Source of the DNA: JBPOFM01 sp051252455
GTDB taxonomy: Bacteria > Bacteroidota > Bacteroidia > Flavobacteriales > Flavobacteriaceae
Direction of reading: 5' to 3'
Assembly (NCBI GenBank): GCA_051252455.1
Contig: JBPOFM010000001.1
Location: 186,001 to 250,000 of the forward strand
DNA: 64,000 bases
A program made the translations under genes and the position numbers. This document shows positions 26,849 to 36,032 of the stretch, in pieces (position 1 is the stretch's first letter; every line of letters begins with the position of its first letter). The notes beneath the pieces were generated by a model. The model was given only the letters and a program-made list of their open reading frames with translations. It did not search any database and was not told the DNA's origin.

Positions 26849-27613
26849 TTATACAATAAATCCATGGACGGCCTCAAAAAACTCTGTAGGATTCTCGGCA
26901 TGCAACCAATGCCCAGCATTCGAAATGGTTTCAATTTTGCCCATTGGAAAGTGAACTTTTATATTGCTTTCATCTTGCATCGAAATATATTCGGATCGAT
27001 CGCCTCTTAAAAACAAAGTGTCTTTTTCAAATTTTGAATGGATCGGCAAGGCTTCTCCTACTTCATTCACATTCTCCTGTAATGCTTGAAGATTAAGTCG
27101 AAGCGCTAGTCTTTCTTTAGTTTCCCAATACAGATTTTTCAATAAAAATTGTCGTGTGCCTACATCTGAAACATAGCCTTTTAGTTGATTATCAGCTTCT
27201 CCTCTACTTTCAAGAATATTAAAATCCAATGAGGAGAGTCCTTTTAAAATGGCATCGTGGTGCGTAGGATAATAACGTGGTGCGATGTCGGCAATGATAA
27301 GTTTTTCGACAAGTTCAGGAAATTTCACCGCAAATAACATCGCCGTTTTTCCACCCATGGAATGCCCTAAAAGAATTATGTCTTTTAATTGATGTTCATC
27401 AATGTATCGTTTTAAATCATCAACCATAAGATCATAATTGAAATCATCGCTATGAAAACTTCGTCCATGATTCCGCTGGTCTATTAAATGTGTTTCAAAG
27501 CCAAGTTCGCTGAATTTTGTTCCCAACGTTTTCCAATTATCACTCATCCCCAAAAAACCATGGAGAAAAATGAAAGGCTTACCTTGTCCTAAAATGTTTG
27601 AATGAAGAAGCAT
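26849..27613 (-). CDS. Alpha/beta hydrolase (YbfF-like esterase)
   Basis: 254 residues, cytoplasmic. Oxyanion region LHGFLGMSDNW (18-28), nucleophile elbow GHSMGG with Ser85, acid Asp205 (LRGDRSEY) and His235 (NAGHWLHAE) make a complete triad. The arrangement fits the YbfF/BioH-like carboxylesterase group; the substrate is unknown. It lies downstream of pdxJ, separated by a 91-base stretch of short repeats. Confidence 0.88.
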   Translation of the reverse strand: MLLHSNILGQGKPFIFLHGFLGMSDNWKTLGTKFSELGFETHLIDQRNHGRSFHSDDFNYDLMVDDLKRYIDEHQLKDIILLGHSMGGKTAMLFAVKFPELVEKLIIADIAPRYYPTHHDAILKGLSSLDFNILESRGEADNQLKGYVSDVGTRQFLLKNLYWETKERLALRLNLQALQENVNEVGEALPIHSKFEKDTLFLRGDRSEYISMQDESNIKVHFPMGKIETISNAGHWLHAENPTEFFEAVHGFIV

Positions 27614-27704
27614 TATTGAATTTTTGATTTATGATTTATGATTTTTCTGACACAGATTACACGGATTGTAACAGAATACTGCGACTGTAACTGGTGACTG
27701 AAAA

Positions 27705-28418
27705 CTACTTCAACCGATGCAAATACATATTGATCACATTCTCTATTCCCAAATATAAACTTTCAGAAATTAAGGCGTGACCAATAGAAACCTCCAACAA
27801 ATCTGGAATATTTTTTTTAAAAAATTGAATGTTATCCAATGACAAATCATGTCCTGCATTGATTCCCAACCCAAGAGAAGTTGCCAGCACAGCGCAATCG
27901 GCATAGGGTTTGATAGCCATAACATTACCCAAACTATAATGATGGGCAAACGATTCAGTATACAATTCAATACGATCGGTTCCAGTGGCTTTGGCACCTT
28001 CTATTTGACCCACCTTTGGATCCACAAAAATAGAGGTTCGAATGCCATTGGATTTGAACTCCTTAATCACATCCTTTAAAAAATCCTTATGTTTAATGGT
28101 GTCCCAACCTGCATTCGAGGTAATGGCGTCATCTGCATCTGGCACCAACGTAACTTGTGTGGGCTTAACTTCCAACACCATATCTATAAATTGCCGATTA
28201 GGATTGCCTTCAATGTTATATTCGGTTGTCACAATGGGTTTTAAGTCGTAAACATCTTGATAACGTATATGACGTCCGTCAGGCCTTGGATGAATGGTAA
28301 TTCCTTGGGCGCCAAAAGTCTGGGCATCTTTAGCAAATTGAACCAAATTAGGCACATCGCCTCCACGAGCATTTCTCAAGGTAGCAATCTTATTTATATT
28401 CACACTTAATTTTGTCAT
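27705..28418 (-). CDS. pdxJ: Pyridoxine 5'-phosphate synthase PdxJ
   Basis: Joins 1-deoxy-D-xylulose 5-phosphate and 3-amino-2-oxopropyl phosphate to form pyridoxine 5'-phosphate, the last ring-forming step of vitamin B6 synthesis. 237 residues from the ATG at 28416-28418. An upstream in-frame start at 28463 is rejected because the -7 promoter box lies downstream of it. Signatures: LSVNINKIATLRNARG, GITIHPRPDGRHI, TLVPD and the C-terminal LLEVSIGHALISESLYLG phosphate-binding segment. Divergent from the CBS gene. Confidence 0.96.
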   Translation of the reverse strand: MTKLSVNINKIATLRNARGGDVPNLVQFAKDAQTFGAQGITIHPRPDGRHIRYQDVYDLKPIVTTEYNIEGNPNRQFIDMVLEVKPTQVTLVPDADDAITSNAGWDTIKHKDFLKDVIKEFKSNGIRTSIFVDPKVGQIEGAKATGTDRIELYTESFAHHYSLGNVMAIKPYADCAVLATSLGLGINAGHDLSLDNIQFFKKNIPDLLEVSIGHALISESLYLGIENVINMYLHRLK

Positions 28419-28438
28419 CATCATTAACTTTGAGCTAA

Positions 28439-28446
28439 CAAAAATA
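28439..28446 (-). promoter_or_regulatory. -7 element of the pdxJ promoter
   Basis: On the minus strand TATTTTTG is a perfect TAnnTTTG. No TTG stands at 18-21 bases, so the -33 part is weak. Transcription near 28432 would leave a 14-nt leader and decides for the start at 28418. Confidence 0.5.
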
Positions 28447-28505
28447 CAAAGTAGAACAAGCATTTTGTGGTTATTTTTAATTAATTTGCAACAGATATAT
28501 TTAGC

Positions 28506-29162
28506 ATGACATTACAGGAATTCATCATAAATGACATTAAACCTCTTAACATCAATGAAAAGGTGAGCGACCTTAAAATGATGTTCAATGAACTCACCTA
28601 TTCCCATATTCCCATTGAAAATGATGGTGTGTACCTTGGTTGCATTTCAGAAAATGACGCCTACTGTTTTGAAGGTGATAAGACTATTGTTGATTGTAAT
28701 TATGCGCTTGAAGGTTTTTTTGTAAGGTTAACCACAACATGGTTGGATATTTTAGAAGAATTCGCTCAAAACTCTTGTAACATCATGCCTGTTTTGGGTG
28801 AGATGAATGAGTATTTAGGCTATTATGAGCTCAATGATATCATCGGGCTTTTTAACGAAACGCCATTTTTTGCTGAACCTGGAGGCGTGCTGATTGTTGA
28901 GAAAGGAGCATCAGATTATTCTTTTAGTGAAATCAGTCAAATTGTAGAAACAAATGATGCCAAACTGCTTGGTGCTTTTATTTCGAAAATGGATGGTGGC
29001 GTTGCGCAGATAACATTAAAAATAGGGGATTCGGGTTTAAACGATGTCATTCAAACTTTTAGACGCTATAGTTACAATATTATTTCTGGCCATGAAGAAG
29101 ACACGTATGTTGAAAATCTTAAAGAGCGCTCTGACTACCTGAAAAAATATCTTGATATCTAA
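28506..29162 (+). CDS. CBS-domain protein
   Basis: 218 residues. The first half holds paired CBS motifs (about 10-130; SDLKMMFNELTYSHIPI and NSCNIMPVLGEMNEYLGYYELNDII). The second half has an ACT-like pattern (DYSFSEISQIVETNDAKLLGAFI). Such proteins sense adenosyl ligands, but none can be assigned here. It is the first gene of the envelope cluster; its TAA overlaps the ATG of the NAD kinase gene by one base, a sign of coupled translation. Confidence 0.85.
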   Translation: MTLQEFIINDIKPLNINEKVSDLKMMFNELTYSHIPIENDGVYLGCISENDAYCFEGDKTIVDCNYALEGFFVRLTTTWLDILEEFAQNSCNIMPVLGEMNEYLGYYELNDIIGLFNETPFFAEPGGVLIVEKGASDYSFSEISQIVETNDAKLLGAFISKMDGGVAQITLKIGDSGLNDVIQTFRRYSYNIISGHEEDTYVENLKERSDYLKKYLDI

Positions 29163-30049
29163 TGATGAAAATCGCTATTTACGGACAACATTATCAAGGA
29201 AATACACATCCAAGTATTAGTGTTTTATTGGATTTTCTTATTGAAAAGAATTTGGAAGTATATATCGAAAAAGATTTTTTTGATTTAATTGATCAGGAAG
29301 TTAAAGATTCCAATAAATATGATGCTTTTGATAGGTTTGAGCAGCTTGATGCATCTTATAATTTGCTCATCAGCATAGGAGGAGATGGAACTATTTTACG
29401 CGCTATATCTTATGTTCGAGATTTAGGAATTCCAATCGTAGGGATTAACACGGGACGACTAGGGTTTTTGGCAACCATTCAAACGAACCAAATAGAGAAA
29501 GCGATGACCAGTATTTTAGAAAATCGCTTTAAAATTTCAGAGCGTGCCCTTCTGAGTATTGAGACCTATCCGGAAAACAAGTCGATTCTTCATACCAATT
29601 TTGCTTTAAACGAAATTGCTGTCAGTAGAAAAAACACGACTTCCATGATCACAGTGGCAACCCATCTTAATGAAGAGTATTTAACATCTTATTGGGCAGA
29701 TGGCTTGATCGTATCAACTCCTACAGGTTCCACCGGTTACTCTTTGAGCTGTGGTGGACCCGTCATCTCTCCTGATGCACATAATTTTGTTTTGACTCCC
29801 ATTGCACCACATAATTTGAGCGCCAGGCCTTTAGTCATTCCGGATGATACTACAATAAATTTAAAAGTTGATGGTAGAGAGGATGACTATCTCATTTCAT
29901 TAGACTCTCGCATTGCAACTTTGTCAAATTCCACTGTCGTCACTATCAAGAAAGCAGATTTTACCATTAAAATGGTAGAACTGTTAGGTGAAAGTTTCAT
30001 TGACACACTTCGTAAAAAACTGCTTTGGGGAGAAGACAAGCGCAATTAA
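29162..30049 (+). CDS. nadK: NAD kinase
   Basis: Phosphorylates NAD to NADP. 295 residues. The catalytic GGDGT is at 73-77. NEIAVSRKNT and the glycine-rich ADGLIVSTPTGSTGYSLSCGGP complete the diacylglycerol-kinase-like fold. Two adjacent ATGs (29162 and 29165) could start it; the first overlaps the stop of the CBS gene. Second gene of the CBS-nadK-DUF6089-uppS-bamA series, an order found widely in Flavobacteriaceae. Confidence 0.96.
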   Translation: MMKIAIYGQHYQGNTHPSISVLLDFLIEKNLEVYIEKDFFDLIDQEVKDSNKYDAFDRFEQLDASYNLLISIGGDGTILRAISYVRDLGIPIVGINTGRLGFLATIQTNQIEKAMTSILENRFKISERALLSIETYPENKSILHTNFALNEIAVSRKNTTSMITVATHLNEEYLTSYWADGLIVSTPTGSTGYSLSCGGPVISPDAHNFVLTPIAPHNLSARPLVIPDDTTINLKVDGREDDYLISLDSRIATLSNSTVVTIKKADFTIKMVELLGESFIDTLRKKLLWGEDKRN

Positions 30050-30099
30050 ACAATAAAAACTCGCGAATCTTGTTTAACTGTAATACTATTCCATTCAAA

Positions 30100-30131
30100 T
30101 TGTTATAGGCTAATCATATTTATTATATTTG
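30100..30131 (+). promoter_or_regulatory. Promoter ahead of DUF6089-uppS-bamA
   Basis: TTG at 30100-30102 and TATATTTG at 30124-30131 (perfect TAnnTTTG) with a 21-base spacer. The predicted start near 30137 leaves only about 12 nt before the ATG. Confidence 0.7.
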
Positions 30132-30148
30132 CAAACTTTTAAAATTTT

Positions 30149-30838
30149 ATGAGGTATTTAATCTTGGTTTTATTTAGTGTCTGTTTCGCACAAACTTCTC
30201 AATCTCAAATTTATGAAGTTGGTTTTTTTCTGGGAAGCAGTAATTTTGTTGGCGATGTGGGTTCTACAACCTATATCGCACCAAACAGTCCTACATTTGG
30301 AGGCGTTTTTAAATGGAATCGTAGTCCAAGACATTCCTACCGGATTACAGCTATTTATTCTCAATTAAAAGGTAACGACGCAGATTCAAATGATCCTCGC
30401 CGTATTGAACGCGGTTATGAATTTGATAATAATATTTTAGAGCTTTCTGCAGGAATGGAGTTTACATTTTTTGATTGGAATCTACATATGGAAACTCACA
30501 AAGCAACTCCTTATTTATTCACGGGAATTAGTGTCGCCAATTATGACAACTATTATTTTACTGCGGATGGAGTTAGAACATCAGAAAACACTAGTAGCTG
30601 GGCGTATGGTATACCTATGGTTTTAGGTTTTAAAACAACTACGGCAGACAATTTGATATTGGCAGTAGAAATTGGCGCTAGATATACCTTTACTGATGAA
30701 TTAGATGGTAGTGTTCCGGACGGAAAATTTAGACAGAATTTAAGTTTTGGAAATACGAATAGTAATGATTGGTATATGTTCACAGGAATCACACTAACCT
30801 ACACTTTCGGACAAAAACCTTGTTATTGTAATTATTAA
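30149..30838 (+). CDS. DUF6089 family outer-membrane beta-barrel protein
   Basis: 229 residues. Signal peptide (MRYLILVLFSVCFAQ, cleaved near SQSQ). The body alternates aromatic beta strands typical of a small eight-stranded barrel: YEVGFFLGSSNFVGDVGS, YRITAIYSQLKG, FTFFDWNL. The C-terminus is unusual, FGQKPCYCNY, with two cysteines. The family nearly always sits between nadK and uppS/bamA, so a role in outer-membrane biogenesis is a fair guess but not shown. The stop codon touches the GTG of uppS. Confidence 0.88.
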   Translation: MRYLILVLFSVCFAQTSQSQIYEVGFFLGSSNFVGDVGSTTYIAPNSPTFGGVFKWNRSPRHSYRITAIYSQLKGNDADSNDPRRIERGYEFDNNILELSAGMEFTFFDWNLHMETHKATPYLFTGISVANYDNYYFTADGVRTSENTSSWAYGIPMVLGFKTTTADNLILAVEIGARYTFTDELDGSVPDGKFRQNLSFGNTNSNDWYMFTGITLTYTFGQKPCYCNY

Positions 30839-31579
30839 GTGGGAGATACAAGTAATATAAATAGAGACAAATTGCCAAAACACTTGGCCATTATTATGGA
30901 TGGCAATGGTCGCTGGGCTAAACAACAAGGGTTGCTCCGTGTGATTGGACATGAAAATGGTACAAAATCGGTTCGTGAAGTGGTGGAAGCAAGTGCAGAA
31001 TTGGGCATTCAGAATCTAACGCTTTATGCATTCTCTACGGAAAACTGGAACAGACCAAAAATTGAAGTTCGCACTTTGATGAAACTATTGGTGAAATCCC
31101 TGAAGAAGGAGATTAAAACACTTCAAGATAATAACATAAAACTTTCGGCGATTGGAAATCTAAATGATTTGCCAAAAAAAGCGCACAACGAACTTCTCGA
31201 GGTGATTGAAAAAACGAAAGAAAATAACGCAATGACACTCACTTTAGCCTTGAGCTATGGTTCTCGGGAAGAGCTTATAAGCGTTGTGAAAGATTTAAGT
31301 AATAAAGTTAAAAATAATATAATTTCTATCGATTCTATTGACGAATCCATTATTAATAAGCATCTTTACACGCAAAATTTACCAGACGTAGATTTGCTAA
31401 TCAGAACCAGTGGCGAACAACGAATCAGCAATTTTTTATTATGGCAAATAGCGTATGCGGAACTTTATTTCACGCCTATCTTGTGGCCCGACTTTAAAAA
31501 GGCAGATTTATACGACGCTTTGATTGAATATCAAAATAGAGAACGACGATTTGGAAAAACGAGTGAACAACTTAGCTAA
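30839..31579 (+). CDS. uppS: Isoprenyl transferase (undecaprenyl diphosphate synthase)
   Basis: Builds undecaprenyl diphosphate, the lipid carrier for peptidoglycan and O-antigen. 246 residues from a GTG that follows the DUF6089 stop directly. Catalytic Asp21 in IIMDGNGRWA; other signatures are LTLYAFSTENWNRP, LLIRTSGEQRISNFLLWQ and AYAELYF. Overlaps the start of bamA, so the two are translated together. Confidence 0.95.
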   Translation: MGDTSNINRDKLPKHLAIIMDGNGRWAKQQGLLRVIGHENGTKSVREVVEASAELGIQNLTLYAFSTENWNRPKIEVRTLMKLLVKSLKKEIKTLQDNNIKLSAIGNLNDLPKKAHNELLEVIEKTKENNAMTLTLALSYGSREELISVVKDLSNKVKNNIISIDSIDESIINKHLYTQNLPDVDLLIRTSGEQRISNFLLWQIAYAELYFTPILWPDFKKADLYDALIEYQNRERRFGKTSEQLS

Positions 31580-34133
31580 CAAACTACTTTTGAAAACATT
31601 TCTTAACACATTTTTTATTGCATTACTATTCATAGTTTCCAATACCATAACTGCACAAGACATTAAGTATAATAATGGTCAAAAGTATATTTTAGGTGAA
31701 ATTTCTGTCACAGGTAATACCAATTTCAGTGAGCAAACGGTCATTACCTATTCTGGTTTAAGAAAAGGGGATGAAATTGCCATTCCTGGTGAAGAAATAA
31801 GTGCCGCATTAAAAAAATTATGGAATTCCAAACTTTTTGGTGCCATTGACATCTATTTAGCTAGAACTGAAGGCAATGTTGCTTATTTAGAAATTAACCT
31901 TGTCGATCTTCCCGAAATTAATGAAGTCACAATCGAGGGAGTCAAAAAATCCAAAAAGGAAGGCATCATTAAAGAAAACAAGCTAGTAAAAGGAGCCAAA
32001 GCCACTGAAAATCTCATCACTACGACGCGGAATTATCTTATTAGTAAGTATAAGAAAGATGGTTTCTATAATACGCAAGTCAATATTACGACTACAGAAG
32101 TAATCGATTCCATTGAAAAGAGTCGTGTCAATTTAAAGGTAGATATTGATAAGGGTGAGAAGATTAAAGTAAAGAAAATAACCTTTAATGGCAACGAGCA
32201 AGTTGCTGACAAGCAACTTCGTAAAGCTATGAAGAATACGAAGCAAAAAAATCCAATTCGTGTCTTAAAGCGTTCCAAATACGTTAAGGACGATTATAAA
32301 GAAGATCTTGCTTCGGTCATAGATAAATTTAAAGAAAACGGTTATAGAGACGCACGTATCATTTCCGACTCTATCATTAAAAACAACGACAGGACTATTT
32401 CCATAAACATCAATGTTGAAGAAGGAGAAAAATACACATTCGGTGAAATCACATTTGTTGGAAATAGTGTTTATACCGATAGACAGCTTCATAGTTTATT
32501 GAGAATCAATGAAGGTGATACCTACAATGGTGTTGAATTGAAAAAGCGAATAGCTGATGACTCTAGACCGGACGCACAAGACATTACAAATCTCTACCAA
32601 AATAGTGGCTATCTTTTCTCTACGATCAATCCAGTTGAAGTAAGTGCTGATGGCAACGTCATTGATATGGAGATTCGTATTTCTGAAGGAAAGCCAGCTT
32701 ATTTTAACAATGTGACTGTTGTTGGTAACGTCAAGACCAACGATCACGTTGTTTATAGAGAGATCCGTACACGTCCAGGACAATTATACAGCAAAGAGAA
32801 TGTGGTAAGAACTATTAGAGAACTTGGTCAATTAGGATTCTTTGATGCTCAAAAGATTTCACCAAATTTCAAAAACGTCAACCCAACCGATGGAACTGTT
32901 GATATGGAATATTCAGTAGAAGAATCAGGCGCTAGTCAAATTGAGCTACAAGGTGGCTATGGTGGTGGTGGATTTATCGGTACTTTAGGTTTATCCTTTA
33001 ACAACTTTGCGATTAAAGATATTTTTAAAGGGGAAGCATACAAACCAGTACCATCAGGTGATGGTCAGAGTTTAGCTTTAAGATTACAAGCAAGCAGATT
33101 TTATCAAACTTATAGTTTTTCGTTTTCTGAACCTTGGTTAGGCGGAAAAAGACCAGTACAATTTTCAACATCCCTGTCTCATACAAAGCAATTTTTGTAC
33201 GATCCAGTAACTGGTAATGCAGATAAAGACAAGCGTTTTAACATCACAGGTATTACAGTTGGTTTAGCACGTCGATTATCTGTTCCTGATGATTATTTTA
33301 CTTTATCTCAAGCGGTCAGTTTTCAACATTATAACTTGAAAAATTACAATACGGGGTTATTCACCTTTGGTGATGGGTATTCAAATAATTTGGCTTACAC
33401 TGTTGGGTTGAGTAGAAATAACACATTCAATGACCCTATTTATCCTGAGGGTGGTTCCAATTTCTCTATCACTGCGAAAATGTCCCTCCCCTATTCATTG
33501 TTTAATAGCACAGATTATGAGGCCTTAAAGAATGAACGTGATGCGTTAGATCAAACAGATGCGGATGACTATGCAAGAGTCGCAGAAATTGACCAAGAAC
33601 GCTATAAGTGGTTAGAATTCTACAAGATCAAATCGAAATTTGATTGGTACCAAAGCATAGTAAAAAAATTAGTTATAAAGTCCAGTTTAGAGTTTGGATA
33701 TTTAGGTGCCTATAATCAAGATAGAGGTGTGATTCCATTTGAACGTTTCTTCGTGGGTGGTGACGGTCTTGGAAACTATTCTTTAGATGGTAGAGAATCC
33801 ATTGCTTTGCGAGGCTATCCAAATCAATCTTTATCATCACAAGATGGTGGCTCTATCTATAACAAGTTCTCTATGGAACTTCGTTATCCAATCACGCTTG
33901 AAGGCCAAGCAAAAATCTTCGTGTTAGGATTTTTGGAGGGTGGTGCTTCATTTGATAACTTTAGAGACTACAATCCGTTCGACATCAATCGTTCCGCCGG
34001 ACTTGGTTTAAGAATCTTTATGCCAGCGTTTGGATTGTTAGGAATTGACTTCGGACACGGATTTGATCCTCTTCCTGGTCAAACAACTAAAAACGGTTGG
34101 GAAACTCACTTTATCATTGGACAGCAATTTTAA
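31563..34133 (+). CDS. bamA: BamA, outer-membrane protein assembly factor
   Basis: Core of the machine that folds beta-barrels into the outer membrane. About 856 residues from the GTG at 31563; a TTG at 31524 would extend deep into uppS and put extra residues before the signal peptide. Signal peptide ending ITAQ. Five POTRA repeats lie about 25-430 (for example EISVTGNTNFSEQTV, GEKIKVKKITFNGNE and GEKYTFGEITFVGNSVYTD), then the 16-stranded barrel with LRGYPNQSLSSQDGG holding the conserved RGY loop. It ends at the aromatic residue of FIIGQQF, the usual barrel signal. Confidence 0.95.
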   Translation: MNNLANKLLLKTFLNTFFIALLFIVSNTITAQDIKYNNGQKYILGEISVTGNTNFSEQTVITYSGLRKGDEIAIPGEEISAALKKLWNSKLFGAIDIYLARTEGNVAYLEINLVDLPEINEVTIEGVKKSKKEGIIKENKLVKGAKATENLITTTRNYLISKYKKDGFYNTQVNITTTEVIDSIEKSRVNLKVDIDKGEKIKVKKITFNGNEQVADKQLRKAMKNTKQKNPIRVLKRSKYVKDDYKEDLASVIDKFKENGYRDARIISDSIIKNNDRTISININVEEGEKYTFGEITFVGNSVYTDRQLHSLLRINEGDTYNGVELKKRIADDSRPDAQDITNLYQNSGYLFSTINPVEVSADGNVIDMEIRISEGKPAYFNNVTVVGNVKTNDHVVYREIRTRPGQLYSKENVVRTIRELGQLGFFDAQKISPNFKNVNPTDGTVDMEYSVEESGASQIELQGGYGGGGFIGTLGLSFNNFAIKDIFKGEAYKPVPSGDGQSLALRLQASRFYQTYSFSFSEPWLGGKRPVQFSTSLSHTKQFLYDPVTGNADKDKRFNITGITVGLARRLSVPDDYFTLSQAVSFQHYNLKNYNTGLFTFGDGYSNNLAYTVGLSRNNTFNDPIYPEGGSNFSITAKMSLPYSLFNSTDYEALKNERDALDQTDADDYARVAEIDQERYKWLEFYKIKSKFDWYQSIVKKLVIKSSLEFGYLGAYNQDRGVIPFERFFVGGDGLGNYSLDGRESIALRGYPNQSLSSQDGGSIYNKFSMELRYPITLEGQAKIFVLGFLEGGASFDNFRDYNPFDINRSAGLGLRIFMPAFGLLGIDFGHGFDPLPGQTTKNGWETHFIIGQQF

Positions 34134-34304
34134 GTTTGGCACGATATTTTCTAATGATACTTTGACTATTTAGTTGTAGTGTTAAAATTTTTTGGAATAT
34201 ATTTCGTTAATTTGAAAAATATTAACTCAAAATGGCTACGTCGCAGTTCAGAAATTGTCATTTTAGAAATTTATAGTTAGAATAAATCATAAAATCACAA
34301 ACAG

Positions 34305-35423
34305 ATGAGACATCTTGACCAAAATTTGAAAATAACAGAGGAATCACGATTAAAGATGTGCTATCTGACCCTTAAAAAACAATTATTTGGACAGATAAAA
34401 TTTAAAGTTCTTTTTTTAATGACGATGCTAGGTCTGTCGAGTTTTGTGTCTAATGCACAACGTGGCGTTAGAATTGGTTACATCGATACCGAGTATATTT
34501 TGCAAAACGTTCCAGAATATCAAGAAGCCACCATGCAGTTGGATGGAAAAGTGCAACAGTGGAAAGCCGAGATTGAACAACGTTTGAGCGCTATTGATAC
34601 CAAGAAAAAGCAATTAAACAGCGAACGTGTACTTCTAACCAAAGAATTATACGATGAACGTTTGGAAGACATCACCTTTGATGAAGCAGAAATATTAGAT
34701 TATCAGCAAAAGCGATTTGGACCGAATGGCGATTTAATGATTCAGAAAAAACAATTAATTCAGCCAATCCAAGATCAAATATTTTCAGCCGTTCAAGAAA
34801 TTGCAGGTAACAAACAATACGATTTCATATTTGATAAATCGGCAGATGTTGTAATGCTATATTCTGCAGAGCGATTCGACATTAGTGAATTGGTTTTAAG
34901 AAGTATTACGCGTTCATCAAAACGCACACAAGCAACATCAAAAGCAGAACGTAGAGCAGCAGAACAAGAAGATGTGGTTCCTGTAATAAATGAAGAATTA
35001 GATGCTCGTGAAAAAGCATTGGAAGAGAAAAAAACAGAGCGTGCTACAGCAATGGAAGAACGCAGGGCAGCACAACAAAAAACTCGTGATTCGTTAAGAG
35101 ATGCAGCTGAAGCGAGACGTCAGAAAATATTGGATGAAAGGGCGGCAGCGAAAGCGGAAAGAGACAGTGTTAGCGACAGGTCTGTGGCCACGGATAGTTC
35201 AGCAGTTAAACAAGTGAACAACAAAGGGGCTATGTCGCCTCCAGCTGAAAAAACTGCTCAACAGATAGCAGAAGAGAAAAAACAGAAAGAGTTGTCCGAC
35301 CGCGAGCAACGAAAGAAAGAACTGGAAGAACGAAAAGCCAAAATTATAGCAGATCGTAAGAAAGCAAAAGAAGAACGCGAAGCACAGAATAAACAGAATG
35401 ATTCAATACCCGAAAACAATTAA
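34305..35423 (+). CDS. OmpH/Skp-family periplasmic chaperone with long charged tail
   Basis: Signal peptide ends SSFVSNAQ, followed by the Skp/OmpH start RGVRIGYIDTEYILQNVPEYQ. Residues about 60-215 are the coiled-coil Skp fold. Residues about 215-372 are a long Lys/Glu/Arg/Ala coiled coil (KALEEKKTERATAMEERR, QQIAEEKKQKELSDREQRKK), more than twice the length of the second copy downstream. The start is uncertain: ATG 34305 gives an over-long leader before the signal, and ATG 34356 would be closer to the signal. It follows bamA, matching its role as a carrier of unfolded outer-membrane proteins. Confidence 0.88.
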   Translation: MRHLDQNLKITEESRLKMCYLTLKKQLFGQIKFKVLFLMTMLGLSSFVSNAQRGVRIGYIDTEYILQNVPEYQEATMQLDGKVQQWKAEIEQRLSAIDTKKKQLNSERVLLTKELYDERLEDITFDEAEILDYQQKRFGPNGDLMIQKKQLIQPIQDQIFSAVQEIAGNKQYDFIFDKSADVVMLYSAERFDISELVLRSITRSSKRTQATSKAERRAAEQEDVVPVINEELDAREKALEEKKTERATAMEERRAAQQKTRDSLRDAAEARRQKILDERAAAKAERDSVSDRSVATDSSAVKQVNNKGAMSPPAEKTAQQIAEEKKQKELSDREQRKKELEERKAKIIADRKKAKEEREAQNKQNDSIPENN

Positions 35424-35457
35424 AAATAAATAATAACAAGTAATTCAAATTTTAAAA

Positions 35458-35967
35458 ATGAAACAATTTAAAACCCTTTTATTTGCAGCAATCCTTTTAG
35501 TTGGGGCAGTTAGCTTTACACAAGCTCAAAGCAAAATCGCACATATCAATACAAACGAATTGATTGAAGCCATGCCGCAAATGAAAACAGCAAGAACAGA
35601 TCTAGAAAAACTTGGTAAAACGTACGAAGCCGAAATTCAAAAAATGGCTACTGAATACCAAAGTAAAATCAAATTATACCAATCGGAAGTTGAATCAAAA
35701 ACTCCAGAAGAAAATGGTAAGAGAGCTGAAGAAGTTCAAACTATCGAGCAAAGTATTCGTCAATACCAAACGCAAGCTCAAGATGACATTCAAAAAAAGG
35801 AGACAGAATTAATGAAACCTATTTTTGAAAAAGCGAAAGCTGCGATCCAAAAAGTTGCGAAAGCACAAGGATTCCAATATGTCTTGGATTCTACACAAGG
35901 AAGTGGAGTTTTATTGGCTGATGGTAAAGACTTGATGGCAGACGTAAAGAAAGAATTAGGATTCTAA
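35458..35967 (+). CDS. OmpH/Skp-family periplasmic chaperone, short copy
   Basis: 169 residues, standard Skp length. Signal peptide to SFTQAQ, then SKIAHINTNELIEAMPQMK, a coiled coil from about 45 to 125 and the C-terminal FEKAKAAIQKVAKAQGFQYVLDST strand-helix that closes the Skp body. Tandem with the longer paralogue 34 bases upstream; ends before a strong terminator. Confidence 0.93.
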   Translation: MKQFKTLLFAAILLVGAVSFTQAQSKIAHINTNELIEAMPQMKTARTDLEKLGKTYEAEIQKMATEYQSKIKLYQSEVESKTPEENGKRAEEVQTIEQSIRQYQTQAQDDIQKKETELMKPIFEKAKAAIQKVAKAQGFQYVLDSTQGSGVLLADGKDLMADVKKELGF

Positions 35968-35993
35968 TTCCTTTTCAATAAAATATGAAATCA

Positions 35994-36026
35994 AAGCCAC
36001 TTTTAACAAGTGGCTTTTTTATTTTT
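35994..36026 (+). terminator. Terminator after the second ompH gene
   Basis: AAGCCACTT pairs with AAGTGGCTT (9 bp, 5-base loop), followed by TTTTATTTTT. It lies inside the longest possible murI frame and therefore argues that murI starts after it. Confidence 0.88.
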
Positions 36027-36032
36027 GTATAC

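Noticed and set aside
31524..31562. TTG start for bamA
   Set aside because: Lies within uppS, leads to an extra charged segment before the signal peptide, and a GTG closer to the signal exists.
35985..36032. Longer murI start
   Set aside because: The region contains the hairpin terminator of the ompH gene, so translation should begin after it.
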